64,000 bases of DNA, taken from Ruminococcus sp. UBA1409. GTDB lineage: Bacteria > Bacillota > Clostridia > Oscillospirales > Ruminococcaceae. This document shows positions 1-7,692 of the stretch, piece by piece. The notes beneath the pieces are model-generated. The model searched no databases and was not told the origin of the DNA. It saw only the letters and a list, made by a program, of their open reading frames with translations. Where the stretch lies: positions 52,707-116,706 of the forward strand of contig DBPX01000006.1 in assembly GCA_002305045.1 (NCBI GenBank), read 5' to 3'. Position numbers and translations under genes: made by a program. The number at the start of each line of letters is the position of its first letter. Position 1 is the stretch's first letter.

Positions 1-223
1 TTTGGCTTCTTTCCTTTGCGGTATGCCCCTTTTCTATCGCTATTACCGTGACGGGAGTCCGTCCCAGCATGGCTATTCCGCCCACGACGGCGGGGTCGTC
101 GGCAAATCTTCTGTCTCCGTGAAGCTCTATAAAGCCACGGAAAATGTTTTTTACATAGTCAAGCCCGGTCGGTCTTTTGCAGTCCCTTGCCAGCCTGACC
201 CTATCGTATGCGCTCTCGCTCAT
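1..223 (-). CDS. accA: acetyl-CoA carboxylase carboxyltransferase alpha subunit (5' part only)
   Basis: The first 74 codons of AccA are present; the gene runs off the left edge of the window. Reading the minus strand from the ATG at 223 gives an N-terminus starting MSESAYDRVRLARD, then a segment containing IELHGDRRFADDPAVVGG, which is the conserved opening of the alpha carboxyltransferase subunit. AccA pairs with AccD to move CO2 from carboxybiotin to acetyl-CoA, making malonyl-CoA for fatty-acid synthesis. Its ATG overlaps the accD stop (ATGA), so translation is probably coupled, and it is the last visible gene of the operon. Identity is secure from motif and position; nothing can be said about the C-terminus. 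Confidence 0.9.
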   Translation of the reverse strand, partial: MSESAYDRVRLARDCKRPTGLDYVKNIFRGFIELHGDRRFADDPAVVGGIAMLGRTPVTVIAIEKGHTAKERSQ

Positions 224-1080
224 ATTTCAGCCCTCCCGTTGTGAAGCCTTAACAGCTCGCCGATAAGCCTTCTTTGTCCCGAGCGGGGGACGATGCTGTC
301 GACAAAGCCGTGCTCAAGGACAAACTCCGACTTCTGGAAGCCGTCGGGAAGAGACTTTCTTGTCGTCTGCTCTATGACTCTTGCTCCCGCAAAGCCGACG
401 GTTGCCCCCGGCTCGGCAAGGATGATATCAGCCTCCATGGCAAAGCTAGCCGTGACTCCGCCCAGGGTGGGGTCTGTAAGAACGGCGATGTAAAGAAGCC
501 CGGCGTCGCTGTGACGCTTTACCGCTGCGCTGGTTTTAGCCATCTGCATAAGAGATATAAGCCCCTCCTGCATCCTTGCTCCTCCCGAGACGGTAAAGCC
601 TATTACCGGCAGACGGCGGCTTATTGCGTACTCAAAAAGCGAGGCTACCTTCTCGCCGACTGCACTGCCCATGCTTCCCATCATAAAGTACGGCTCCATG
701 ACGAATATACAGCAGCGCATTCTTTTAATGCTTGCCACTCCGAGGATGACAGCCTCATCCTCGCCGCTTGCAACCTTTACGGTGTCAAGCTTTTCCTTGT
801 AGCCTGGAAAGCCCAGGGGATTTGAGGACTTGATATCGGTAAAAAGCTCGATAAAGCTGTTTTCGTCGACTATCATCTGGATTCTCTGCCTTGCCTTCAT
901 CCTGAAGTGATAGCCGCAGCCGCAGACAAGATTGTTCGCCCACAGACGGCTCAGCGGGATTTCCTTGCGGCAGTTGGGACATTTTTTCTCAGGCTCGCCG
1001 TCGTCCTGCTGGACGGGAGCAGAGCATCTCCCGCCCTCCTCGAGCTGATTTTTAGGCTTTAAAAAAGATAAAAGCTCCAT
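220..1080 (-). CDS. accD: acetyl-CoA carboxylase carboxyltransferase beta subunit
   Basis: This 286-aa protein matches AccD in length and layout. A zinc ribbon lies near residues 34-56 (CPNC then CGCGYHF), followed by the crotonase-like carboxyltransferase fold with the segments MGSMGSAVGEK and SGGARMQEG that help bind acyl-CoA and biotin. It forms the carboxyltransferase with AccA. The second half of the zinc ribbon is C-x-C rather than the usual C-x2-C, a one-residue deletion. The frame is closed by a stop two codons before the ATG, so the start is fixed at or after 1080. The only good ribosome site (AAAGGAG, 1121-1127) is about 40 bases upstream, separated from the ATG by a small hairpin. 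The same arrangement precedes fabF. Confidence 0.96.
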   Translation of the reverse strand: MELLSFLKPKNQLEEGGRCSAPVQQDDGEPEKKCPNCRKEIPLSRLWANNLVCGCGYHFRMKARQRIQMIVDENSFIELFTDIKSSNPLGFPGYKEKLDTVKVASGEDEAVILGVASIKRMRCCIFVMEPYFMMGSMGSAVGEKVASLFEYAISRRLPVIGFTVSGGARMQEGLISLMQMAKTSAAVKRHSDAGLLYIAVLTDPTLGGVTASFAMEADIILAEPGATVGFAGARVIEQTTRKSLPDGFQKSEFVLEHGFVDSIVPRSGQRRLIGELLRLHNGRAEI

Positions 1081-1185
1081 AAATTACTGTTGCTATTGCC
1101 TATGCTTTAGCAAAAGCCTCTCCTTTCTGCGGGAATTGCGGTCGGTTTTAAAGGATTTTGTACAAATTATCATGCGGTGGGACTC

Positions 1186-2493
1186 TCAGCCGCTTCCCAT
1201 GAAGGTGAGGTCGTAGCAGCCCTTTACAAACCGGCTGTCCTCCACGATTCTAAGCTGCTCCTCGATGTTGTTGGGAATGCCGTTTATCACAAGCTCGCAG
1301 AGCGAGGCGTTCATCTTGCGGATTGCCTCCTCCCTTGTTCTTGCGTATACTATCAGCTTTCCTATAAGAGGGTCGTAATACGGAAGCACAGAGGCTCCCT
1401 CAATCAGTGCGCTGTCGAACCTTACGGACGGTCCTCCCGGGACATGCAAAAGCTCTAAGGTCCCGCAGCTCTTGGCGTTTATGCGGCACTCAATTGCCGA
1501 CCCTGAGAGATTTACATCCTCTGAGCTAAAGCCAAGCGGGACTCCCGCCGAGATTCTTATCTGCCATTTTACAAGGTCGACGCCTGTGAGCATCTCGGTC
1601 ACGCAGTGCTCGACCTGGAGCCTTATGTTCATCTCCATGAACCAAAGGCTGCCCTCTGAGTCAAGAAGAAACTCCAGCGTTCCCGCTCCGACATAGCCGA
1701 TTTTCTTGATAGCCGAGACGGCAAGCTGGGTTATCCTCCGCCTTTTTTCGCTGTCGATGGCAGGGGAGGGGGTCTCCTCTATGAGCTTTTGGTTTCTTCT
1801 TTGAAGAGAGCAGTCACGGTCTCCTAAGCACACCACGCTGCCCTGCTCGTCGGCTAGAATCTGAAGCTCTATATGCCTTGCGGGATAGATGTACTTTTCA
1901 AGGTAGAGGCTGCCGTCCCCAAAGGCGCTCATAGCCTCGCCGGACGCCTGGTGATAAGCCTCTACAAGGTCCTCCCTTGAGCCAATGAGCCGTATTCCCC
2001 GTCCTCCGCCTCCGGCGCACGCCTTTAGCATGACGGGATAGCCGATTTTCTCTGCCTCGCTTAGAGCCTCCTCCGGTGAGGAAAGCGCCCTTGTCCCAGG
2101 GATTACGCTCAGCCCGGTGCCCTTTATCAGCTCCTTTAGGACCGCCTTGTCGCTAAGACGCTCCATCTGCTTGGGGTCTGGACCTATAAAGACAATTCCG
2201 TTTTTCTGGCAGAGCCGTGCAAAGTGGGCGTTCTCGGACAGAAAGCCGTACCCCGGATGAATCGCCTGAGCGCCAGATAGGATTGCGGCGCTCACTATTC
2301 CCTCCTCGTTGAGATAGCTGCTTTTAGCCTCCGGACCGCCTATGCAAAGGCTCTGGTCGGCGAGGGCGACATGAAGCGAGTTTTTGTCAGCCTCTGAGTA
2401 TACAGCCACGGTGGAGACTCCCATCTCCTTGCACGCCCTTATTATCCTGACAGCGATTTCTCCACGGTTGGCTATAAGTATCTTTGAAAACAT
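1186..2493 (-). CDS. accC: acetyl-CoA carboxylase biotin carboxylase subunit
   Basis: The 435-aa protein is biotin carboxylase, which uses ATP and bicarbonate to carboxylate the biotin on AccB. It begins MFSKILIANRGEIAVRI, the standard biotin-carboxylase N-terminus. It has the ATP-grasp glycine loop GGGGRGIRLI (around residue 164), the segment EMNIRLQVEHCVTE containing metal and catalytic residues, and a C-terminal domain with YYDPLIGKLI. It is slightly shorter than the usual ~450 residues. The ribosome site AGGAGAG lies about 8 bases upstream of the ATG. The gene follows fabZ by 3 bases. Downstream there are 105 bases before accD that hold only the accD ribosome site and hairpin. Confidence 0.97.
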   Translation of the reverse strand: MFSKILIANRGEIAVRIIRACKEMGVSTVAVYSEADKNSLHVALADQSLCIGGPEAKSSYLNEEGIVSAAILSGAQAIHPGYGFLSENAHFARLCQKNGIVFIGPDPKQMERLSDKAVLKELIKGTGLSVIPGTRALSSPEEALSEAEKIGYPVMLKACAGGGGRGIRLIGSREDLVEAYHQASGEAMSAFGDGSLYLEKYIYPARHIELQILADEQGSVVCLGDRDCSLQRRNQKLIEETPSPAIDSEKRRRITQLAVSAIKKIGYVGAGTLEFLLDSEGSLWFMEMNIRLQVEHCVTEMLTGVDLVKWQIRISAGVPLGFSSEDVNLSGSAIECRINAKSCGTLELLHVPGGPSVRFDSALIEGASVLPYYDPLIGKLIVYARTREEAIRKMNASLCELVINGIPNNIEEQLRIVEDSRFVKGCYDLTFMGSG

Positions 2494-2496
2494 TTC

Positions 2497-2922
2497 CTAC
2501 TCTCCTGTTCCTGCGGCTATCGCAAATGAAAACTCCGCCTGTGCACAGAGCCTTCCCTCCACGCTTACGGTGCCCTTTGCAAAGTAAAAGGGGTGCTTTG
2601 AGCGTGTCAGGGAGCAGCGGGCTGTAATTTTGTCGCCCGGCCTTACAGGCGAGCGGAACCTCACATTGTTAAGCCCGGTGTAAACAGGCTGTCCGCCATT
2701 GATTTTGTCGCCGCTTAAAAGCACGCAGGCGGACTGCGCCAGGATTTCAAGGAGTATCACTCCGGGGACGATAGGATTTCCCGGGAAATGTCCCTTTAGG
2801 AAGAACTCATTCCCTCTTACGGTGTAGCTGCCTACTGCAACGCCGTCGTCAAGCTCCGCAGAGTCAAGAAGCAGCATATTGTCACGGTGGGGCAGAAGCT
2901 CCATAAGCTCATCCCGTTCCAT
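2497..2922 (-). CDS. fabZ: 3-hydroxyacyl-ACP dehydratase
   Basis: This 141-aa hot-dog-fold protein removes water from 3-hydroxyacyl-ACP to give trans-2-enoyl-ACP. The signature GHFPGNPIVPGVILLE (residues ~45-60) carries the catalytic His and Glu, and LPHRDNMLLLD near the N-terminus is typical of FabZ. Length is as expected. The gene lies 4 bases after accB and 3 before accC, inside the biotin-carboxylase part of the operon, an arrangement common in Clostridia. A FabA-type isomerase role cannot be excluded from sequence alone. FabK-containing clostridia may use FabZ or FabM-like enzymes to make unsaturated chains, and no FabM is seen here. Confidence 0.95.
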   Translation of the reverse strand: MERDELMELLPHRDNMLLLDSAELDDGVAVGSYTVRGNEFFLKGHFPGNPIVPGVILLEILAQSACVLLSGDKINGGQPVYTGLNNVRFRSPVRPGDKITARCSLTRSKHPFYFAKGTVSVEGRLCAQAEFSFAIAAGTGE

Positions 2923-2926
2923 CCTA

Positions 2927-3349
2927 TCACCTCTTTATGCGAAACAGCTCGGTGCCGTATTCCACGACCTGACCGTTTGTAGCCATTATCTGGGCAATTG
3001 TGCCGCTGTATTCTGCGGTTATCTCGTTCATAAGCTTCATCGCCTCGACTATGCAAAGCACCTGACCCTCGGTGACGCTGTCGCCCACGCTGACATAGGG
3101 AGCGGCGTTTTCCGCAGGGGAGGAGTAAAACACTCCCACAAGCGGCGACCTTACGCTCACATAGTCCTTTGCGGGAAGCGGCTCCTGGGCAGGAGTGGGC
3201 TGTGCGGCTGTCTCCCTAGTCGCTAGCGGCTTTTCAGGCTCCCTAAGCCTTTCCAGTCTCACCCTGGTGCTGTCGTCCTCGATTTCAAGGCCGGTAAGAC
3301 CAAGCTCCTTCATAAGCTCGGCATATTTTCTTATATCGGTATCCTTCAT
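2927..3349 (-). CDS. accB: biotin carboxyl carrier protein of acetyl-CoA carboxylase
   Basis: This 140-aa protein is the biotin carrier that shuttles carboxybiotin between AccC and the AccAD transferase. The C-terminal lipoyl/biotinyl domain holds the biotinylation motif EAMKLMNEI, with Lys as the acceptor, and ends VVEYGTELFRIKR. The middle (~45-65) is a Pro/Ala-rich linker (TAAQPTPAQEPLPAK) typical of AccB. Its start codon abuts the fabF stop (3350-3352), so it is probably translationally coupled to fabF. Confidence 0.96.
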   Translation of the reverse strand: MKDTDIRKYAELMKELGLTGLEIEDDSTRVRLERLREPEKPLATRETAAQPTPAQEPLPAKDYVSVRSPLVGVFYSSPAENAAPYVSVGDSVTEGQVLCIVEAMKLMNEITAEYSGTIAQIMATNGQVVEYGTELFRIKR

Positions 3350-4591
3350 TTAAAATACCCTCCTGAATGCAAGACAGGCGTTGTGTCCTCCGAACCCGAG
3401 CGAATTTGAAAGCGCAAGGGTGACGGCTAGGCTTTTCCTGACGGATGGGACGCAGTCGAGGTCGCAGCGCTCGTCCTGCTCCAAAAGATTGATTGTAGGA
3501 GGCAAAACCCCCTCGTTAAGAGCCATAATGCAGGCAAGAGCCTCTATTGCTCCGGCGGCTCCGAGCATATGACCCGTCATCGACTTTGTAGAGCTTACCG
3601 ACGCTCTTTTTGCGGCGTCCTCTCCCATAGCTTTTTTTATCGCCGCAGTCTCTATGACATCGTTCATGGGAGTGCCTGTGCCGTGGGCGTTGATGTAGAC
3701 TATGTCCTCCTCGGTATACCCTGCCTCACGCATGGCGATTGACATTGCCGCCGCTCCGCCTCTTGCCTCGGGGTGGGGAGCGGTTATGTGGTAGGCGTCG
3801 CAGGTGGAGCCGTAGCCGCAGACCTCGCCTAAGATGACTGCGCCTCTTTCCTTTGCGTGCTGGTACTCCTCAAGAATCAGAGCCGCCGCTCCCTCTCCTA
3901 TAACGAATCCGCCTCTTCTTCTGTCAAAGGGAAGGGAAGCCTCGTCGGGATTTTCCGAAACCGAAAGCGCCTGCATATTCACAAATCCTGCAATGGCGGA
4001 TGGAGTGATGGCAGCCTCAGCTCCTCCCGTTATAACTGCGTCGGCGTAGCCGTGGCGGATAAGCCGCATAGCCTCTCCGATGGCGTTTGAGCCGGAGGCG
4101 CAGGCTGTGACGGCAGGCATCGCCGTCCCACGGCAGTCATGCCTTATTGCAATCATTCCGGCAGCCATATTTGATATCATCATCGGGACGAATAACGGAG
4201 ATACACGCCTGGGACCCTTTTCAAGAAGCTTTGTATGCTCTGTCTCGAAGGTCCCGATGCCTCCTATGCCGGTCCCGAAGACAACAGAGAATCTGTCGGG
4301 GTCGACACCGCCCTTTATTCCGCTCTGTGCGACCGCCTGCTCCACTGCGGCGACGGCAAACTGAGCGTAGCGGTCTGTTCTTAGAACCTCGTTTACCTCA
4401 AGATAGTCTCTTGGGTCGAAGCCCTTGACCTCGGCGGCGAGCTTGGCTTTAAAGCCGGAGGCGTCAAACAAAGATATCGGGGATATTCCGTTTACTCCGC
4501 TTTTAAGACCCTCCCAGGTGGATAAAACATCGTTTCCGAGCGGCGACACTGCTCCCAGCCCGGTCACGACGACTCTTTTCAACTCATTCAT
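3350..4591 (-). CDS. fabF: beta-ketoacyl-ACP synthase II
   Basis: A 413-aa condensing enzyme that elongates acyl-ACP with malonyl-ACP. The Cys-His-His triad is visible in TACASGSNAIG, INAHGTGTPMND and TKSMTGHMLGAAG, and the N-terminus KRVVVTGLGAVSPLGN is diagnostic. I place the start at the ATG at 4591, which gives the normal family length; the frame stays open upstream through TTG codons. The strong AAAGGAGG ribosome site (~4619-4626) is about 28 bases before this ATG, with a CCTTTGCC/GGCAAGG hairpin between. A TTG at about 4616, closer to that site, would add 8 residues. The gene follows fabG by 42 bases. Confidence 0.95.
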   Translation of the reverse strand: MNELKRVVVTGLGAVSPLGNDVLSTWEGLKSGVNGISPISLFDASGFKAKLAAEVKGFDPRDYLEVNEVLRTDRYAQFAVAAVEQAVAQSGIKGGVDPDRFSVVFGTGIGGIGTFETEHTKLLEKGPRRVSPLFVPMMISNMAAGMIAIRHDCRGTAMPAVTACASGSNAIGEAMRLIRHGYADAVITGGAEAAITPSAIAGFVNMQALSVSENPDEASLPFDRRRGGFVIGEGAAALILEEYQHAKERGAVILGEVCGYGSTCDAYHITAPHPEARGGAAAMSIAMREAGYTEEDIVYINAHGTGTPMNDVIETAAIKKAMGEDAAKRASVSSTKSMTGHMLGAAGAIEALACIMALNEGVLPPTINLLEQDERCDLDCVPSVRKSLAVTLALSNSLGFGGHNACLAFRRVF

Positions 4592-4628
4592 ACTGCTATG
4601 CCCTTGCCTAGGCAAAGGCCTCCTTTCC
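4592..4628 (-). promoter_or_regulatory. ribosome site followed by hairpin before fabF
   Basis: On the minus strand GGAAAGGAGG is followed at once by the inverted repeat CCTTTGCC-TA-GGCAAGG and then CATAGCAGT before ATG. The spacing from ribosome site to ATG is far too long unless the hairpin folds and brings them together, or unless an upstream TTG is used. A closely similar string (AAAGGAG, a hairpin, then a GGCAATAGCA segment) precedes accD at 1081-1128. The resemblance is seen directly; a regulatory role is inference. Confidence 0.5.
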
Positions 4629-4633
4629 AAGAT

Positions 4634-5365
4634 TCAGATTGCGATTCCGCCGTCTACCCTTACAACCTCGCCGGTGATGTAGTCGGCTTTTATCAGAAAG
4701 ACTGCGGCGTCTGCTACCTCCTCGGGAGAGCCGAGCCGTCCCAGGGGCACTGCCTTTTCTATTCTCTCAAGGTCAAGCCCGCTTGTCATGTCGGTTTTTA
4801 TAAACCCGGGGGCGACTGCGTTACAGCGAATACCCCTTGGAGCAAGCTCCTTTGCCAGGGACTTTGTAAGCCCGATAAGCCCCGCCTTAGATGCGCTGTA
4901 GCTGCACTGACCGGCGTTTCCTATTATGCCGGAGACGGAGGATATATTAACTATGCAGCCCTGCCGCTCCCTTATGAAAATTCCCAGCATATGGCGGACC
5001 ATGTTAAAGGCTCCTTTAAGATTGGTCCCGATGACGGCGTCAAAGTCGCTCTCGCTGGTCATGGCGGCAAGCCCGTCACGGGTAATGCCGGCGTTGTTTA
5101 CCAGTATAGTTGCAGATCCAAGCTCCGATTTGATTTTAGCTACCGTTTCCTTAGACGCAGAAAAATCCGAGACATCTAAGGTATAAGCCCCTGCTTTTAC
5201 TCCGAAGGAGCCTTGACACTCTAACGCCGTTTTTTCGGCGGCGTCAGAGCTTCCCGAGGATATTATCGCTATGTTTGCGCCCTCTGAGGCAAGCCTTAGG
5301 GCGATAGCCCTTCCTATTCCTCTTGACCCGCCTGTGACTACGGCGGTTTTGCCTCTTATCTCCAT
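4634..5365 (-). CDS. fabG: 3-oxoacyl-ACP reductase
   Basis: This 243-aa short-chain dehydrogenase reduces 3-oxoacyl-ACP with NADPH. The nucleotide-binding TGGSRGIG motif (~residues 11-18), the NNAG motif and the catalytic set with SYSASKAGLIG (Tyr-x3-Lys) are all present, and the protein ends with the usual YITGEVVRVDGGIAI. Its ATG directly abuts the fabD stop codon, and AAAGGAGGT sits 10 bases upstream inside fabD. It occupies the standard place in the fatty-acid operon. Confidence 0.96.
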   Translation of the reverse strand: MEIRGKTAVVTGGSRGIGRAIALRLASEGANIAIISSGSSDAAEKTALECQGSFGVKAGAYTLDVSDFSASKETVAKIKSELGSATILVNNAGITRDGLAAMTSESDFDAVIGTNLKGAFNMVRHMLGIFIRERQGCIVNISSVSGIIGNAGQCSYSASKAGLIGLTKSLAKELAPRGIRCNAVAPGFIKTDMTSGLDLERIEKAVPLGRLGSPEEVADAAVFLIKADYITGEVVRVDGGIAI

Positions 5366-6259
5366 CTAGCCGACCTCCTTTAGGTATTCAAAGACGGTGA
5401 CCGCCCTTGCCTCCGGCGATATCCTTTTTATCATGTTCGTTAAGGTCCTGCCGGGACCTATTTCGACAAACAGCTCGGCGCCGTCCGAAAGCATATTCAA
5501 GACGAGCCTCTCCCAGAGCACCGGGCTTTTTATCTGCTCGGACAGATAGTACGCCGGGTCGCCGTCATAACGGGATGCCGTAAGGTTTGAATAAAGAGGA
5601 AGCTCCGGCTTCCTGCAGCCGGCGTTTTTAAGGTCCATGTAAAAGCCGAGGGCAGCCTCCCGCATGAAGGGGGAGTGAAAGCCTCCCTTTACCTTTAGGG
5701 GAACGGCTCTTCCTCCCGACGCCTTTACATCCTCTAAAAATCTTGACAGCTCCTCGGATATTCCCGACACCGTGGTCTGTCCGGGACAGTTTATGTTTAC
5801 GGGATAAACGGCACGGTATTTTTGGCAGAGGGAGGATACCGTGTCGTGGTCAAGCTTCAAAACGGCAGCCATCGAGGCGCTCACGCCCTCAGACGCCCTC
5901 TGCATAAGCTCAGCCCTTCTTTTTACAAGCTTAAAGCCTGTTCTGTCGTCAAATACTCCGGCGACCGCTGCGGCGGTCATCTCTCCTAACGAGAAGCCTG
6001 CCAGAAGGTCGGGCACGACTCCCTTGGAGATAATAGCTCTTGCGGCGGCAAGCTCCATTGTAAATAGACACGGCTGTGTGTTTTTAGTTATAGAAAGCTC
6101 CTCCTCGGTCCCCTCGAAGCACTGAGCGATGGTTCCCGGGCGGAGACTCTCGCAAAGATAAAAGGAGTCCCTTGCGGCTGGATAGCAATCAAAAAGCTCC
6201 TTACCCATCCCGGGGTGCTGGTCACCCTGACCTGAAAACAAAAACGCTATTTTACCCAT
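5366..6259 (-). CDS. fabD: malonyl CoA-ACP transacylase
   Basis: This 297-aa acyltransferase loads malonate from CoA onto ACP. The N-terminal FLFSGQGDQHPGMG motif and the nucleophile elbow LAGFSLGEMTA are visible, as is the later GGFHSPFM with the catalytic His. In the elbow the usual GHSxG reads GFSLG, so the His next to the catalytic Ser is replaced by Phe; this is a variant worth noting but not clearly inactivating. The start overlaps the end of fabK by 13 bases, with no strong ribosome site of its own, so translation is probably coupled to fabK. Confidence 0.94.
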   Translation of the reverse strand: MGKIAFLFSGQGDQHPGMGKELFDCYPAARDSFYLCESLRPGTIAQCFEGTEEELSITKNTQPCLFTMELAAARAIISKGVVPDLLAGFSLGEMTAAAVAGVFDDRTGFKLVKRRAELMQRASEGVSASMAAVLKLDHDTVSSLCQKYRAVYPVNINCPGQTTVSGISEELSRFLEDVKASGGRAVPLKVKGGFHSPFMREAALGFYMDLKNAGCRKPELPLYSNLTASRYDGDPAYYLSEQIKSPVLWERLVLNMLSDGAELFVEIGPGRTLTNMIKRISPEARAVTVFEYLKEVG

Positions 6260-7191
6260 TTCGATGCATTAAGGAGGATAGGCTCAGCCTCCCTTACAAC
6301 CTCCCTTACGATTTCCTGAGCCGGCTGCTCCTTGTTCACAAGAGCCGCTATCTGTCCGGAGAGGAAGCAGCCTCTAGCCTCGTCTCCCTCCTTGACGGCA
6401 AGCCTGAGTGCGCCTGTGGCAAGAGCCTCTAGCTCCTCGTCCGGCATACCGCCGTATTCAGCCTTTAAATACTCTCTTGAAAAGCTGGTCCTAAGACTTC
6501 TTACGGGATGCCCAAGCCTTTTTCCCGTCACCATCGTGCAAAGGTCCTTTGCCGAAAGGATTTTTTCCTTGTATCTTGGATGTATGCTGCACTCCGCTGC
6601 GCTTAAAAATCTTGTTCCCATCTGGACTCCGCAGGCGCCCAGCATAAACGCCGCCGCAAGACCCCTGCCGTCGGCTATTCCTCCGGCCGCTATTACGGGA
6701 AGGCTCGTAGCCTGGCAGACCTGCGGGACAAGCACCATCGTGGTAAGCTCGCCGACATGACCTCCGCTCTCTCCGCCCTCAGCAATAAGGGCGGAGGCTC
6801 CCAGCCTTGTCATAAGCCTTGCCATTGCGACAGAGGCTACCACCGGGATTACCTTTATTCCGGCTGAAAGCCAGTCCTTTATATATTTCGAGGGGTTGCC
6901 TGCGCCGGTCGTCACCACGCTGACGCCCTCCTTGATTACAAGCTCAGAGACCTCGTCTGCGTAGGGACTCATGAGCATAATGTTGACTCCGAACGGCTTG
7001 CCTGTTAAGCTTTTGGCGATGTCTATCTGCTCCTTTACATAGTCTGCGGGGGCGTTTCCAGCGGCAATAATGCCAAGACCGCCGCCGTTTGAAACGGCAG
7101 CGGCCAGCCTCCCGTCAGCTATCCAAGCCATGCCGCCCTGAAGAACAGGGTATTCAATGCCTAAAAGCTCGCAAATCGCTGACCTTATCAT
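6247..7191 (-). CDS. fabK: enoyl-ACP reductase II, FMN-dependent
   Basis: FabK reduces enoyl-ACP in the last step of each elongation cycle, replacing FabI in many Firmicutes. The protein is 314 aa from the ATG at 7191; the frame is open further upstream inside acpP, but MIRSAICELLGIEYPVLQGGMAWIA is split here only for length: the opening MIRSAICELLGIEYP and the following VLQGGMAWIAD match the family start. The flavin-binding nitronate-monooxygenase-like fold is recognisable from GNPSKYI, EGGESGGHVGE and AAGGIADGRG. The gene starts 4 bases after the acpP stop. A 2-nitropropane dioxygenase is the main alternative by fold, but the operon context makes FabK far more likely. Confidence 0.93.
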   Translation of the reverse strand: MIRSAICELLGIEYPVLQGGMAWIADGRLAAAVSNGGGLGIIAAGNAPADYVKEQIDIAKSLTGKPFGVNIMLMSPYADEVSELVIKEGVSVVTTGAGNPSKYIKDWLSAGIKVIPVVASVAMARLMTRLGASALIAEGGESGGHVGELTTMVLVPQVCQATSLPVIAAGGIADGRGLAAAFMLGACGVQMGTRFLSAAECSIHPRYKEKILSAKDLCTMVTGKRLGHPVRSLRTSFSREYLKAEYGGMPDEELEALATGALRLAVKEGDEARGCFLSGQIAALVNKEQPAQEIVREVVREAEPILLNASKWVK

Positions 7192-7195
7192 AGCC

Positions 7196-7432
7196 TTATC
7201 CCTTTTTGCTCTGGATAAACCTGTCGAGGTCGTCGATTGTCTCGACCTTCTGGTCAAGCTCGATTTCGATTCCTATCTTGTCCTCGAGGCTCATTAAAAG
7301 CTCTACGGTGTCAAGGGAGTCGATTCCAAGCTCGGTGAAGGTGCTCTCGGGCTTGATTGTCGAGATGTCGCAGCCGGTGCGCTCTGAAACTATTTCTGCA
7401 ATTGCGTCAAAATACATAATAGATGCCTCCAA
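7196..7432 (-). CDS. acpP: acyl carrier protein
   Basis: A 78-aa acidic carrier protein. The phosphopantetheine attachment Ser lies in LGIDSLDTVELLMSLE, the standard DSL motif. ACP carries the growing acyl chain between the Fab enzymes. It is the first gene of the operon; the ribosome site TTGGAGG is 5-6 bases before the ATG. The promoter at 7488-7517 (TATAAT with TTCAGT) gives a leader of about 50 bases. No fabH, fabT or fapR is seen upstream, where the next gene is a divergent glycosidase. Confidence 0.95.
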   Translation of the reverse strand: MEASIMYFDAIAEIVSERTGCDISTIKPESTFTELGIDSLDTVELLMSLEDKIGIEIELDQKVETIDDLDRFIQSKKG

Positions 7433-7487
7433 TATAAATTCGGCAGACTAAAGCCTTAAACACTTAGACCAAAGTCCTGCACCTACG

Positions 7488-7517
7488 ATTATACTCGGCT
7501 TGCGTTCCCTGACTGAA
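7488..7517 (-). promoter_or_regulatory. promoter of the fatty-acid operon
   Basis: On the minus strand TTCAGT (7517-7512) and a perfect TATAAT (7493-7488) are separated by 18 bases, about 55 bases before the acpP ATG. I see no clear FapR or FabT palindrome around it. Confidence 0.6.
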
Positions 7518-7614
7518 GCCATAGCGTTCCACAAGCGTTCTCTAATTGTAAACTATTTGTGAACAAACGCACGGCTCCCGACCCGGATTTTCTTTAAAAG
7601 ACTGATAAAGGGTA

Positions 7615-7643
7615 TTGGCAGCGGCGGATAAAGCTGTTATAAT
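7615..7643 (+). promoter_or_regulatory. promoter of the GH2 gene
   Basis: TTGGCA (7615-7620), a 17-base spacer and a perfect TATAAT (7638-7643) lie about 50 bases before the glycosidase ATG, with the ribosome site TTGGAGGAATA in between. The operon promoter for acpP is divergent in the same 260-base gap. Confidence 0.75.
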
Positions 7644-7692
7644 AAATACTGGAGCTAAACCGTCACGGACTCATTTCACTTGGAGGAATAAT

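Noticed and set aside
274..825. 183-aa plus-strand frame
   Set aside because: It is the antisense of accD in a GC-skewed codon pattern; no family motif.
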